From: Desulfoferrobacter suflitae | Lineage (GTDB): Bacteria > Desulfobacterota > Syntrophobacteria > Syntrophobacterales > Syntrophobacteraceae | Assembly: GCF_022603395.1 (NCBI RefSeq) | Contig: NZ_JAIBKA010000008.1 | Span: 212,875-276,874 of the forward strand | Reading direction: 5' to 3' | DNA length: 64,000 nt | Position numbers and translations under genes: made by a program | Shown: positions 1 to 8,304 of the stretch, piece by piece | How positions within the stretch are numbered: position 1 is the stretch's first letter | How the letters are laid out: the number at the start of each line of letters is the position of its first letter | Notes under the pieces: model-generated | The model's database searches: none | The model's input: only the letters and a program-made list of their open reading frames with translations | What the model was told of the DNA's origin: nothing

Positions 1-83
1 GGAACACGGCGATCATTCCCGAGGTGCAGCAGGCCCTCGATGACAGGATCATTGCAGGCCGCCGGCAAGCTTCCGTTGAATAA
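1..83 (+). CDS. 3' end of an unidentified upstream gene (partial)
   Basis: An open frame runs from the first bases of the window to TAA at 81-83, ending with residues like PEVQQALDDRIIAGRRQASVE. The C-terminal stretch is charged and helical in character. It is too short to assign a family. It stops about 105 bases before the site-2 protease gene on the same strand, so the two could share an operon. It could also be a chance frame. Confidence 0.4.
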   Translation, partial: NTAIIPEVQQALDDRIIAGRRQASVE

Positions 84-187
84 CCTGGATGGGGCCGTCC
101 GCGCTGGTCCGCGACCACGAGGAACTTGTTCGGGGGCCATGGAATAAAAATTGCCGAAGACACAGAGAAGATTCTGGAGGAAATCCA

Positions 188-1315
188 ATGTTCGGAAAAA
201 AGATACGCCTGTTCACCCTGTTCGGCTTTGAAGTAAACATTGACTTCAGCTGGATCATCATCGCCATTCTCATTGCCTGGTCCCTTTCCACCGGCTTCTT
301 TCCCTATGAATACCATAACCTGTCCGCACAGACTTATTGGCTGATGGGAATCGTGGCGGCCCTCGGCCTGTTCATTTCCATCATCGCGCATGAATTTTCG
401 CATTCACTCGTCGCCAGAGCTCAGGGAATGTCCATGAAAGGCATCACCCTGTTCATATTCGGTGGAGTCGCGGAAATGGGCGAAGAGCCTCCCAACGCCA
501 GGGCGGAATTTTACATGTCCATCGTCGGGCCCCTCTCGAGCATCGCCATGGCCCTTCTCTTCTACTGGCTCTACGCAGTTGGAGACCACAGCGGCTGGCC
601 TGTTGCAATCAACGGCATATGCAAGTACCTTGCGATCATCAATGGAATCCTCGCTGCTTTCAACTTGATTCCGGCGTTCCCGCTGGACGGCGGCAGGGTC
701 CTCAGGTCGATCCTGTGGCGCATCAGGGGAGACTTGAACTGGGCGACCCGCATTTCCTCACAGATCGGTTCCTTTTTTGGCGTCGCACTCATCGTGTACG
801 GGTTTTATCGGGTGTTCTCCGACAATTTATTCGGCGGCATGTGGATGATCCTGATCGGCCTGTTTCTGCAGAACGCCGCTCAAACATCCTATCAGCAGCT
901 CATCGCGCGCAAAGTTTTGGAGGGCGAGTCCGTCCGCCGCTTCATGAAGTCTGATCCCGTCACGGTAGAACCGGACACCACCATCGAGCAGCTACTCGAA
1001 GACTACATTTACCATTATCATTTCAAAATGTATCCGGTCGTGGACTCGGGCAACCTGCTCGGTTGCATCACCGTCAAACAGGTGAAGCAGGTGCCCAAAG
1101 AGCAGCGCCATGAGAGGACCGTGGGGCAGCTCCGCCTGGAGTGCTCGGCGGACAACACCATCAGTCCGGAAGAAGACGCCCTGCGGGCGCTTTCCAACAT
1201 GAACCGCACCGGCATAAGCCGTTTGATGGTCGTCGAGGACCGTCGGTTAGTGGGCATCGTCACGCTCAAAGACATGCTCCGGTTTCTTTCCACAAGGCTT
1301 GAGCTCGAAGGATAG
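188..1315 (+). CDS. Site-2 protease family zinc metalloprotease (M50) with CBS domain pair
   Basis: Predicted polytopic membrane metalloprotease of 375 residues that cuts substrates within or near the membrane. The zinc site HEFSH is at residues 68-72, and the second metal-site motif, NLIPAFPLDGGR, is around residue 167. Several hydrophobic segments fill the first ~230 residues. A cytoplasmic tandem CBS pair (about 245-370) follows, as in the SpoIVFB-like/Rip3-like subgroup, where CBS domains probably sense adenine nucleotides. The ATG at 188 is chosen because GGAGG lies 7 bases upstream and translation begins MFGKKIRLF, typical of the family. The frame is open further upstream, but that part has no family similarity. 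The substrate is unknown. Confidence 0.92.
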   Translation: MFGKKIRLFTLFGFEVNIDFSWIIIAILIAWSLSTGFFPYEYHNLSAQTYWLMGIVAALGLFISIIAHEFSHSLVARAQGMSMKGITLFIFGGVAEMGEEPPNARAEFYMSIVGPLSSIAMALLFYWLYAVGDHSGWPVAINGICKYLAIINGILAAFNLIPAFPLDGGRVLRSILWRIRGDLNWATRISSQIGSFFGVALIVYGFYRVFSDNLFGGMWMILIGLFLQNAAQTSYQQLIARKVLEGESVRRFMKSDPVTVEPDTTIEQLLEDYIYHYHFKMYPVVDSGNLLGCITVKQVKQVPKEQRHERTVGQLRLECSADNTISPEEDALRALSNMNRTGISRLMVVEDRRLVGIVTLKDMLRFLSTRLELEG

Positions 1316-1339
1316 AGACCCCTTTGCTGAATCCGGATT

Positions 1340-1363
1340 GGGCGGTCCCCGCGGCGACCGCCC
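1340..1363. terminator. GC-rich hairpin between convergent genes
   Basis: The 8-bp arms GGGCGGTC and GACCGCCC with an 8-base loop lie between the converging protease and Sel1 genes. No T-run follows, so it is at best a weak terminator or a transcript 3'-end structure. Confidence 0.3.
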
Positions 1364-1412
1364 CTGGTGGCCGCGAAATAGCGCCCAGGCGGCAGTCATC
1401 CAGTTGCAGCCG

Positions 1413-2030
1413 CTACTTTTCACAACTCCTGCGGGGCCGCCATTCGTGCACGAGCGCACGGGCTCGATCTATCTGCTCCGGGGTCAAGCCTGCCGCCAGC
1501 TCCGTGCGGGCTTGCGCTGCAGACCTGCTGCCCCGCATCGCGGCAAGCTCCAGCCACATGTAGGCCTTCACGGGATCTCGCTCCACCCCTTTGCCGTACA
1601 GATAGACCATGCCGAGCATGAACTGCGCTCCACTGATCCCCCGCTCAGCCGGTGGATGCAGGAGCCTGGCAGCCTGCGTCAAATCCTGCTCGACTCCAGC
1701 CCCCAGCAGGTACAGCGTAGCCAGGTTGATCTGCGCTTCCAGGTCACACTGGTCCGCTGCCCGGCCAAACCATTTTGCCGCCTCCCGGTTGTCCTCGGGA
1801 ACCCCGAGCCCGAGATAATACATATACCCCAACTTGCTCTGGGCGGCGGCATCGCCGTTTTTGGCAAGGGGCTCCAGGTTCTTCAAAGCCCCGGCATAAT
1901 CTCCCCGCTCGTAAGCCTCCAGCCCTACCCTCAGACGATCCTCCCCGGCGCGAGGCGGCGTCCTTACCCCGCACGCCGTCAGGAGCAGCAGCATGACCAT
2001 TGCCAGGTTCGCCAATGGATTTGTTTTCAT
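1413..2030 (-). CDS. Sel1-repeat (TPR-like) lipoprotein
   Basis: A 205-residue product starting at ATG 2030, chosen because it opens directly into a signal peptide with lipobox LTAC (cysteine near residue 20). An upstream in-frame ATG (2066) would bury that signal. After a linker come Sel1-like repeats of about 36 residues, visible as GDAAAQSKLGYMYYLG, CDLEAQINLATLYLLG and GISGAQFMLGMVYLYG. Such repeats form a solenoid for protein contacts, and periplasmic members often act as adaptors. It is probably anchored in the outer or inner membrane. It converges on the protease gene and stands alone. The partner is unknown. Confidence 0.85.
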   Translation of the reverse strand: MKTNPLANLAMVMLLLLTACGVRTPPRAGEDRLRVGLEAYERGDYAGALKNLEPLAKNGDAAAQSKLGYMYYLGLGVPEDNREAAKWFGRAADQCDLEAQINLATLYLLGAGVEQDLTQAARLLHPPAERGISGAQFMLGMVYLYGKGVERDPVKAYMWLELAAMRGSRSAAQARTELAAGLTPEQIDRARALVHEWRPRRSCEK

Positions 2031-2181
2031 GCGGCAAGGATCCAAATGTTCAGCTGATTTGTCCATTGAGCCGGAACAATCCCCATGGCCGTCTCGCCCT
2101 CGCTTTAGTGTTCAGTCCTGCTATCGGAATTCTTGCCCTGTGCGCGGGAAAACCCGAAAAGCATAATATGCTGGTGGAGTT

Positions 2182-2203
2182 CCGGCTTGTGTTGACAAGC
2201 CGG
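2182..2203. promoter_or_regulatory. Perfect inverted repeat upstream of the ABC importer operon
   Basis: The arms CCGGCTTGT (2182-2190) and ACAAGCCGG (2195-2203) surround a GTTG loop. A TTGACA hexamer sits inside the right part, and T-rich DNA follows. It lies 120 bases before the first importer gene. It could be an operator over a -35 element or a terminator-like hairpin in the leader. No -10 box of good quality is visible at the right distance. Confidence 0.4.
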
Positions 2204-2322
2204 ATCGTTTTGTCTTAGTTTTTTGCTTGATGCATAAGCACCCCACTGCAGATTACCGGGAGCCGCGCTGTGAAAAACGCCCCTTCCCTTCTTACCCTGT
2301 CGATCAACCCGGCCACCGCACC

Positions 2323-3621
2323 ATGAAGATCATAGCGACCATCTGCTGCGTGATCGGCGTGTTGCTTGCCGCCGGCTGCACCCACCCGGAAAACGGCATC
2401 ACCCTGTCGGTGGGAGGCGCTCCGGCGGAATTGGACTTCTGGCAATCTCTTGTGGAGCAATTCGAGGCTCAGACCAATATCCGGGTGGACTTTTTGAGAC
2501 AGCCCACCGACACGGATCAGAGACGCCAGGGATTGGTTGTGGCCCTCGAGGCCGGGACAAGTGATCCCGATGTCTTCCTGATGGATGTGGTGTGGATTGC
2601 GCAATTTGCAGCTTCCGGGTGGCTGGCGCCGCTGGATGAATATGCCGCCGAAGATCGCTTGGATCTTGACACCTATTTTTCCAACATCCTGAATCTTGCG
2701 GACAGATATCACGAACATCTGATCGCCCTTCCGGTCTATGTCGACGCGGGGCTGCTCTACTACCGAAGCGACCTGCTCGATGATCTGGGCGTCTCGCACC
2801 CCCCGGCGACCTGGCAACAACTGGCAGCATACGCATCGCGGGCTCAGAACACAATGATCAAAGCCCAACCCGGCTTCCACGGATTCGTCTGGCAGGGGGC
2901 CCAGTATGAGGGGCTGATATGCAATTTTCTCGAATTTGCAGGTTCCAACGGAGGGGGAATTTTTCTGCAGAACGGGAAAATTCTCCTGAATCACCGGGCA
3001 AACCTGGAAGCCCTTCGTTTCATGCGTGATTTGATTCACCGGTATCGACTTTCACCCCCCAGCACCTATACCGAAATGCGCGAAGAACAGGTGCGTGAAA
3101 CGTTTCAGCAGGGCAACGCCCTTTTTGAGAGGAACTGGCCGTATGCCTGGCCTCTGCATCAACAGGCCGATTCCAGAGTGAGGGGAGTGACCGCCATTGC
3201 ACCGTTGCCTCACTTTCCAGGCGGACAAAGCGTGTCAACTTTGGGAGGATGGCATGTGGGGATATCCCGATTCTCAGACCAAAAGGGGCTGGCATGGAAA
3301 CTGGTTGCATTTCTGCTTTCCTACGACACGCAGAAACAAATGGCACTGAAGCTGGGCTGGAATCCCGGCCGAAGGGATCTGTACAGCGACCCCGAGGTGC
3401 TGAGAAACATGCCGCATCTCAAACGATTGGAAGAAGTGTTTCAAAACGCTCGCCCGAGGCCGACAGTACCCTACTACACGCAGCTTTCAGCAGTCCTGCA
3501 GCGCTACTTGAATGCCGCTCTGGCCGGCAAACTGGAACCGCAGGCGGCCCTTGAAGCAGCCCAAAAAGAAGCGCAAAGAATTGTTCAGCGGTATCACACC
3601 AACCGACCAGCGAGACACTGA
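2323..3621 (+). CDS. ABC transporter substrate-binding lipoprotein (family 1, sugar type)
   Basis: A 432-residue extracytoplasmic solute-binding protein. The start ATG 2323 is chosen because it opens a lipoprotein signal peptide with lipobox LAAGC (Cys near residue 18). The open frame upstream has no signal. The family-1 pattern is seen in the early segment with FWQSLVEQFEAQ, in DVFLMDVVWIAQFAASGWL and in the C-terminal helical part. The protein should capture a sugar or polyol in the periplasm and deliver it to the two permeases encoded directly downstream. It resembles trehalose/maltose or glycerol-3-phosphate binding proteins, but the ligand cannot be read from sequence. Its stop codon is immediately followed by the ATG of the next gene. 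Confidence 0.92.
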   Translation: MKIIATICCVIGVLLAAGCTHPENGITLSVGGAPAELDFWQSLVEQFEAQTNIRVDFLRQPTDTDQRRQGLVVALEAGTSDPDVFLMDVVWIAQFAASGWLAPLDEYAAEDRLDLDTYFSNILNLADRYHEHLIALPVYVDAGLLYYRSDLLDDLGVSHPPATWQQLAAYASRAQNTMIKAQPGFHGFVWQGAQYEGLICNFLEFAGSNGGGIFLQNGKILLNHRANLEALRFMRDLIHRYRLSPPSTYTEMREEQVRETFQQGNALFERNWPYAWPLHQQADSRVRGVTAIAPLPHFPGGQSVSTLGGWHVGISRFSDQKGLAWKLVAFLLSYDTQKQMALKLGWNPGRRDLYSDPEVLRNMPHLKRLEEVFQNARPRPTVPYYTQLSAVLQRYLNAALAGKLEPQAALEAAQKEAQRIVQRYHTNRPARH

Positions 3622-4503
3622 ATGAAAAGTTACCGTTTCCCGGAGTTGCGAACCACTGCCGTTTTTCTGCTGCCGTTGACGGGTTTTCTCGTCCTTTTCA
3701 TCCTGGTGCCGGTGATCGGAGCCATAGTCGACAGCCTGTATCTCGAGGTGACTTTTCTGCCCGCCAGGTTTGCGGGATTTGAAAACTATCGGTGGATGGT
3801 TCGGAATCCGGGATTTTGGCAGTCGTTTGCATTCACCCTGCTGTTCGTTTTGGTTTCGGTGCCCCTGGAGATTGTTCTGGGACTGACCTTTGCCCTGCTG
3901 CTCAATGAAAAGACGGCGGCGCGCGGCCTGCTGCGCGCCTGCGTACTCATACCGTGGGCCATTCCGGCGGCCGTATCGGCGCGCACCTGGGAGCTCATAT
4001 ACAATTACAATTACGGACTCGCCAACTTTCTGTGGATCAGGCTCGGGCTTTCATCGACCCCGATCAATTGGCTGGGAAGTGAACTGGGGGCGTTCACCTC
4101 ATTGGTCTGCGCGGATGCATGGAAGACCACGCCGTTTGTCGCCATAATTCTACTCGCCGGGCTTTCGGCAATACCCGAAGACTTGTATCGACAGGCCGAG
4201 GTGGATGGCGCCAATTTTTTCCGGCGATTCACCACGATCACTCTTCCCCTGATCAAACCCGCGATCATTGTCGCCCTGATCTTCCGCAGCGTGGATGCCC
4301 TCAGGGTTTTTGACATCGTTTATGTGCTGACCCATGGCGGGCCCGGCGGATCCACCACCTCTCTCTCCCTGTATGGCTACAATTACTTCCTGATCGGGGA
4401 CTTCGGCTACGGCTCCGCAGTTTCAGTGGTCCTCTTTGCCGTCGCCCTGGTTTTATCCGTCACATACGTAAAAATTGGGCGTTTCGGTGAGGACCTGAGA
4501 TGA
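3622..4503 (+). CDS. Sugar ABC transporter permease (MalF/UgpA type)
   Basis: A 293-residue inner-membrane permease with about six hydrophobic segments. The EAA loop that contacts the ATPase is visible as DLYRQAEVDGANFFRRF followed by ITLPLIKPA (roughly residues 187-215). It begins on the base after the binding-protein stop and ends in a 4-base ATGA overlap with the second permease, so the genes are translationally coupled. It forms the translocation pore as a heterodimer with its neighbour. Confidence 0.94.
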   Translation: MKSYRFPELRTTAVFLLPLTGFLVLFILVPVIGAIVDSLYLEVTFLPARFAGFENYRWMVRNPGFWQSFAFTLLFVLVSVPLEIVLGLTFALLLNEKTAARGLLRACVLIPWAIPAAVSARTWELIYNYNYGLANFLWIRLGLSSTPINWLGSELGAFTSLVCADAWKTTPFVAIILLAGLSAIPEDLYRQAEVDGANFFRRFTTITLPLIKPAIIVALIFRSVDALRVFDIVYVLTHGGPGGSTTSLSLYGYNYFLIGDFGYGSAVSVVLFAVALVLSVTYVKIGRFGEDLR

Positions 4504-5330
4504 AGGAACAAACCATAAAATTTTTGCTGACGGTTGCCGGGTCCCTCTTCATGCTGACTTTCTGCCTGGCCCCGTTTGTCTACATGGTGGTTGTCAGTTG
4601 CAGCTCCAATCCTCACTTTCTGTCGGCGGCAAGCAGCTTCTCGTTCACCTTGAAAAACTATCACGCCATCTTGACCACCCCTTCCCTGCACTTTTTGGAC
4701 TACCTGCAGAACAGCCTGATCGTTTCAGCACTGAGCGCGGTCTTTTCCATCTTGATCGCCGGGCTCGCCGCATATGCCTTCACACGGCTGAAAGTCCCGG
4801 GCAAGTTGCTTATCCTGCTGCTTGTACTGGCGGTTTCCCTGTTCCCGCAGATCAGTCTCATAAGCTGTCTGTTCAAACTCATGGCCGAACTGGGCTGGGT
4901 CAATACCTATGCGGCCTTGATCCTGCCTTATATCGCCTGGACTTTACCGCTGTGCGTGTGGATTTTGGTGAGCTACTTCGCTCAGATTCCGCAGGATCTG
5001 GACAATGCCGGATTGATTGACGGTTGTTCGCGCTGGCAGGTTATGTACAAGATCGTGTTCCCGGTAGCCGCTCCGGGTATTTTTTCCACAGCCCTGCTGG
5101 CCTTCATATTCGCGTTCAACGAATTCATGTTTGCGCTTATGCTGACCACCGACTACCAGGCCCGCACCATTCCGGTCGGTATTGCCCTGTTCCAGGGTCT
5201 GCATGGCCAGACTCCGTGGGGAAACATCATGGCCGCCTCTTCACTGAGCGCTCTACCGCTGGTGTTGTTATCCCTGGTTTTTCAGCGACATATCATTCAG
5301 GGTCTGACTCGAGGAGCGTTGAAAGGTTGA
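4500..5330 (+). CDS. Sugar ABC transporter permease (MalG/UgpE type)
   Basis: A 276-residue inner-membrane permease and partner of the preceding gene. An N-terminal transmembrane segment, five further hydrophobic stretches and an EAA loop (LDNAGLIDGCSRWQVMYKIV, about residues 164-183) match the MalG group. The ATG overlaps the stop of the first permease (ATGA). Its own stop TGA (5328-5330) overlaps the TTG start of the ATPase gene. The length is normal for the family. Confidence 0.94.
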   Translation: MKEQTIKFLLTVAGSLFMLTFCLAPFVYMVVVSCSSNPHFLSAASSFSFTLKNYHAILTTPSLHFLDYLQNSLIVSALSAVFSILIAGLAAYAFTRLKVPGKLLILLLVLAVSLFPQISLISCLFKLMAELGWVNTYAALILPYIAWTLPLCVWILVSYFAQIPQDLDNAGLIDGCSRWQVMYKIVFPVAAPGIFSTALLAFIFAFNEFMFALMLTTDYQARTIPVGIALFQGLHGQTPWGNIMAASSLSALPLVLLSLVFQRHIIQGLTRGALKG

Positions 5331-6484
5331 AATTACACCTGATTGACCTGTCAAAAAACTTTGAGACCGCTCGCGGCAGCATATCGGCGGTCCGCAACAT
5401 CGATCTCGAGACCAGCGAGAGTGAATTTTTCGTATTGCTCGGTCCAAGCGGATGCGGAAAATCCACTCTGCTCAACCTCATCGCCGGTCTGGAGAGACCC
5501 AGTCGGGGAGAGATCCGGTTCGGTGAAAAACTTGTGGCCTCGGGAGGCGGCAACGTTTTTCTGACTCCCAAGGAAAGAAATGTGGCCATGGTGTTTCAAA
5601 GCTATGCTCTCTACCCTCACATGAGCGTATTTGAAAACATCGCTTTCCCCCTCAGGATCGCCGGCCAAGCCCGCCGGCAGATAGAAGAATCGGTGCAGAG
5701 AGTCGCATCGATGCTTGGCATAGCACATCTGCTCAGAGCCAAACCGGGCGAACTGAGTGGCGGTCAGCGGCAACGAACCGCCATCGGGCGGGCCATTGTG
5801 CGGCAACCGAGCATTTTTTTACTGGATGAGCCGCTATCCAACCTGGATGCCCAGTTGCGCACGGCCACCCGCATCGAGCTCAAGGCTCTGCAACGGCAGA
5901 TGGGGGTAACCACAGTGTATGTCACGCATGATCAGGTGGAGGCCATGAGCCTGGGCCATCGCATAGCCCTCATGAAGGATGGAGGCATAGAGCAGGTGGG
6001 GGCCCCGGGAGAACTCTATGACCGGCCGGCCAATGCCTTCGTCGCCAGGTTTATCGGCTCGCCTCCCATGAATTTGTTGGCCGTTGATCTGGTTGAAGCA
6101 GCGGACTCCTGGTGGATTCGCATGGGCCGGCAGAAGTTTCCGCTGAGCGAAGTGAAACGAGGGCGTCACCTGGCGGCAAAGCAATACTTACTGGGCATCA
6201 GACCTGAGCATATCGCGATTCATGCTGACAGAGAAGATTATCAGGTGCGCTGCCGATTGCTTTCTGTCGAGCCTCTGGGGAGTCGGCTGGTGCTGCAGGT
6301 GTGCGCGGAGCATCAGGATTTGGCGCTTCTGACGGACGACACGAGGTACGCAGAAGCCGCCACAGGCACTCTCCTCAATGTGCGCTTTGACCTTTCCAGA
6401 ATGTATTTGTTTGAAGCGGAAGGCAGGCAACAGACGGTTTTTTCTTCGCGTGACCACACCCACGGCAGCCTCGGAATGACGTAA
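5327..6484 (+). CDS. ABC transporter ATPase (MalK/UgpC type) with TOBE domain
   Basis: A 385-residue cytoplasmic ATPase energising the importer. Walker A is GPSGCGKST, the signature is LSGGQRQR, Walker B is IFLLDEP, and the H-loop is VYVTHDQ. The C-terminal ~130 residues form the regulatory/TOBE part. The start is inferred to be TTG 5327. It gives KLHLIDLSKNFETARG, exactly the family N-terminus, overlaps the previous stop as TTGA, and has GAGGAG about 10 bases upstream. No suitable ATG exists near this point. The longer upstream reading lies inside the permease gene and is not family-like. Confidence 0.93.
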   Translation: MKLHLIDLSKNFETARGSISAVRNIDLETSESEFFVLLGPSGCGKSTLLNLIAGLERPSRGEIRFGEKLVASGGGNVFLTPKERNVAMVFQSYALYPHMSVFENIAFPLRIAGQARRQIEESVQRVASMLGIAHLLRAKPGELSGGQRQRTAIGRAIVRQPSIFLLDEPLSNLDAQLRTATRIELKALQRQMGVTTVYVTHDQVEAMSLGHRIALMKDGGIEQVGAPGELYDRPANAFVARFIGSPPMNLLAVDLVEAADSWWIRMGRQKFPLSEVKRGRHLAAKQYLLGIRPEHIAIHADREDYQVRCRLLSVEPLGSRLVLQVCAEHQDLALLTDDTRYAEAATGTLLNVRFDLSRMYLFEAEGRQQTVFSSRDHTHGSLGMT

Positions 6485-6545
6485 GGCCGGTATTCCGGGG
6501 GAGGTTCCCGGGCGCGACCGAATGGGCGAAAACAAACTCACGTTA

Positions 6546-7790
6546 TCACTTGATTTTTTTCAGGTTGCCCAAATGTTTCCTGACATAAACGTTGCAACTC
6601 CGGGCTGACTTCAAGCCGCCATGATCCGTTACCAGGAGCTCGAACGACAAAGTGGTCAACACAGGGTTGAACGCAGGCGCTTCAAATGAGGCCCGAGCAC
6701 TGTTCTGACCGGTCAAAACGACCGGCGGACCGTTTGTTTGGCGCCATTGGTAGGAGGCAATTCCATCATCCGGGTCGGTCGAACCAGAACCATCCAGTAC
6801 TGCCGTATTTCCGGCGTAGACCTGCTGATCGGAGCCGACGTCGGCAACAGGGGCCGCGTTGACCCAGACCACGTTGACCAGGCATGTGTCGCTCGATTCG
6901 AGACCGCTCACATCTTTAACGGTGAGCTTAAACTCCAACGAAGCACCTTCCGGTCCGACGTCCGGAGCAACAAACCCGGCCTCGGGCAAATCGGTATCCC
7001 ACAGGGTTACGGCAGGCCCCGAAACCTGTGACCAACGGTATGAATCTATTCCATCGTCTGGATCTTTGGAAGCCATACCATTCAACCGGACTATTTCCAA
7101 CTCCTGAACATCCTGTTGCGACCCGGCATCCGCCACGGGCGGCAGATTGGCGGAAACGACGGTGACCGTACAGCCGGCCTGTGACTTGGCCCCCCACTCA
7201 TCGGTCACCTGCACGCTGAACGTCAAAGATTCACCGGCGGGTCCGACGTCCGGGGCAATAAACACAACTTCCGCTGCATAATAATCCGACAGGACCACGC
7301 TGCTCCCCCCGGTTTGGGTCCACTCATAGGAAAGGACTCCCCCGTCGGGATCGCTGGAATTGGCCGCGCTCAGCGTCACTTCACTGCCGCTGCGCAGTGT
7401 CTGGTCGGGCCCGGCATCCGCCAGCGGAGCCTGATTGTTCACCACGCAAGAGACTTCCTGGGAAAAATCGCTCTCATGGCTCGAATAATCGTAGGCCGTT
7501 GCCGCAAAATAAAATTTTTCCCCATCCGGCAGGTTTTCAATGGAGTATGTCGTCACGTTACCCACATCGACACTGAACTGGTATTGCTGGCTCGAGTTGC
7601 CATAATAGAGTTTGTAGCCGGCGACATTTGCATCGTCGTTTGCATCCCAGGCAAGAGTTACCCGGCCTGCATGGGCATAACCGGTGAGGGTGACACCGAA
7701 GGTGAGCAAAGCAAGGGCAAAAACCAGGAAGAGATTAAGCGATTGTGGCTGAACTTTTACATGATTTTTTACAGAATTATCCCACAGCAT
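6546..7790 (-). CDS. Exported protein with one fibronectin type III and three PKD/REJ-like domains
   Basis: A 414-residue predicted extracellular or surface protein. After a signal peptide (hydrophobic FLVFALALLTFGVTLTG) comes an FN3 domain (VTLAWDANDDANVAGYKLYY), then three tandem PKD-like repeats. Each repeat has the hallmark ADAGPDQ / ADAGSQQ / ADVGSDQ, then a SSDPDGG / SKDPDDG / STDPDDG turn and a final VTD or VKD strand. Such domains serve adhesion or matrix roles, and no catalytic domain is visible. ATG 7790 is chosen because a GGGGGTG ribosome binding site lies just upstream and is covered by a hairpin, behind a GEMM-I riboswitch and a sigma-54-like promoter. Expression is therefore probably tied to c-di-GMP. 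Confidence 0.88.
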   Translation of the reverse strand: MLWDNSVKNHVKVQPQSLNLFLVFALALLTFGVTLTGYAHAGRVTLAWDANDDANVAGYKLYYGNSSQQYQFSVDVGNVTTYSIENLPDGEKFYFAATAYDYSSHESDFSQEVSCVVNNQAPLADAGPDQTLRSGSEVTLSAANSSDPDGGVLSYEWTQTGGSSVVLSDYYAAEVVFIAPDVGPAGESLTFSVQVTDEWGAKSQAGCTVTVVSANLPPVADAGSQQDVQELEIVRLNGMASKDPDDGIDSYRWSQVSGPAVTLWDTDLPEAGFVAPDVGPEGASLEFKLTVKDVSGLESSDTCLVNVVWVNAAPVADVGSDQQVYAGNTAVLDGSGSTDPDDGIASYQWRQTNGPPVVLTGQNSARASFEAPAFNPVLTTLSFELLVTDHGGLKSARSCNVYVRKHLGNLKKIK

Positions 7791-7792
7791 GA

Positions 7793-7842
7793 CAGCACCC
7801 CCGTCATTGTGGCCGTGCCTGATCCAGCCTGTGGAGGTGCTG
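7793..7842 (-). promoter_or_regulatory. Hairpin sequestering the ribosome binding site of the FN3/PKD gene
   Basis: In the minus-strand transcript CAGCACC (7842-7836) can pair with GGTGCTG (7799-7793). The 3' arm contains the G-rich ribosome binding site and ends two bases before ATG 7790. The 5' arm begins directly after the riboswitch aptamer. This is the layout expected of a translational expression platform. Confidence 0.65.
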
Positions 7843-7845
7843 CAA

Positions 7846-7945
7846 TCAGCCCGGCAACCCTGCGACCTTATCCCCGGCAAACGGGACTTAGGCCAGTGGC
7901 TTTGCGTCCTACCCTTTCGAGTAGTTTGCCCTTTTCAAGCTCCTA
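7846..7945 (-). promoter_or_regulatory. GEMM-I cyclic di-GMP riboswitch
   Basis: Reading the minus strand, the aptamer core is nearly consensus: GGGCAAAC, a short hairpin closed by a GAAA tetraloop, GGACGCAAAGCCACTGGCCT, a second hairpin (GTCCCGTTTGCCGGGGA) and GGTCGCAGGGTTGCCGGG. By alignment with the Vibrio Vc2 aptamer the ligand-contacting positions G20, A47 and C92 are all retained. G20 favours c-di-GMP over the A20 Geobacter type that senses cAMP-GMP. The aptamer lies in the leader of the FN3/PKD gene. Confidence 0.9.
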
Positions 7946-7988
7946 TGGATGGTCAAAGAACGAATCGTCAGACGTCACTTCGGATTAG

Positions 7989-8004
7989 AGCAAATAGTGT
8001 ACCA
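7989..8004 (-). promoter_or_regulatory. Sigma-54 (-24/-12) promoter of the FN3/PKD gene
   Basis: On the minus strand TGGTAC-N5-TTGCT matches the consensus TGGCAC-N5-TTGCW with one mismatch and has the exact 10-base GG to GC spacing. Transcription would start near 7978, giving a leader of about 190 nt that contains the whole riboswitch. A sigma-54 activator gene lies nearby. Confidence 0.65.
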
Positions 8005-8107
8005 ATGATTTCATGGGGTGCTCCGGGAATTGCGGTAACGCTTCGCGTGAGCGTTTCACGCAACCCTGTGGAAGTGCAGGTGAGGCCGGATGACGGCGCG
8101 TTCATAC

Positions 8108-8123
8108 ATTACCATTTGGTAAT
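8108..8123. promoter_or_regulatory. 16-bp palindrome, candidate enhancer/operator site
   Basis: ATTACCATTTGGTAAT has 7-base arms around a TT centre. It is centred about 139 bases upstream of the predicted sigma-54 start on the minus strand, the usual distance for an enhancer-binding activator. A second inverted repeat, GCGTGA-N5-TCACGC, lies at 8045-8061, nearer the promoter. The binding protein is not known. Confidence 0.4.
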
Positions 8124-8304
8124 AACGTAATTCAACGAAGCAGCGGCAGTTCAAAGATGGCGGGCGCGGGAGAGGAGTAAGGCAATGCAAGGGACGTTGA
8201 CCTGCCGGCAGGACCGGGCAGCGTGCTTCAATGGACGGGGGCTCAGCAGGGAACCTGCCCGCCGGTACCCTGCCGGTGCCGGTCGAGAGGCAGGTTAACC
8301 GGTA

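Noticed and set aside
1299..2057. Long plus-strand open frame of 252 codons
   Set aside because: It lies antisense to the Sel1 lipoprotein gene, which has a signal peptide and family repeats; the plus-strand translation is Pro/Arg-rich and family-free.
7314..7988. Plus-strand frame of 224 codons across the riboswitch region
   Set aside because: It is antisense to the FN3/PKD gene and its structured leader, with no ribosome binding site and no protein-like pattern.
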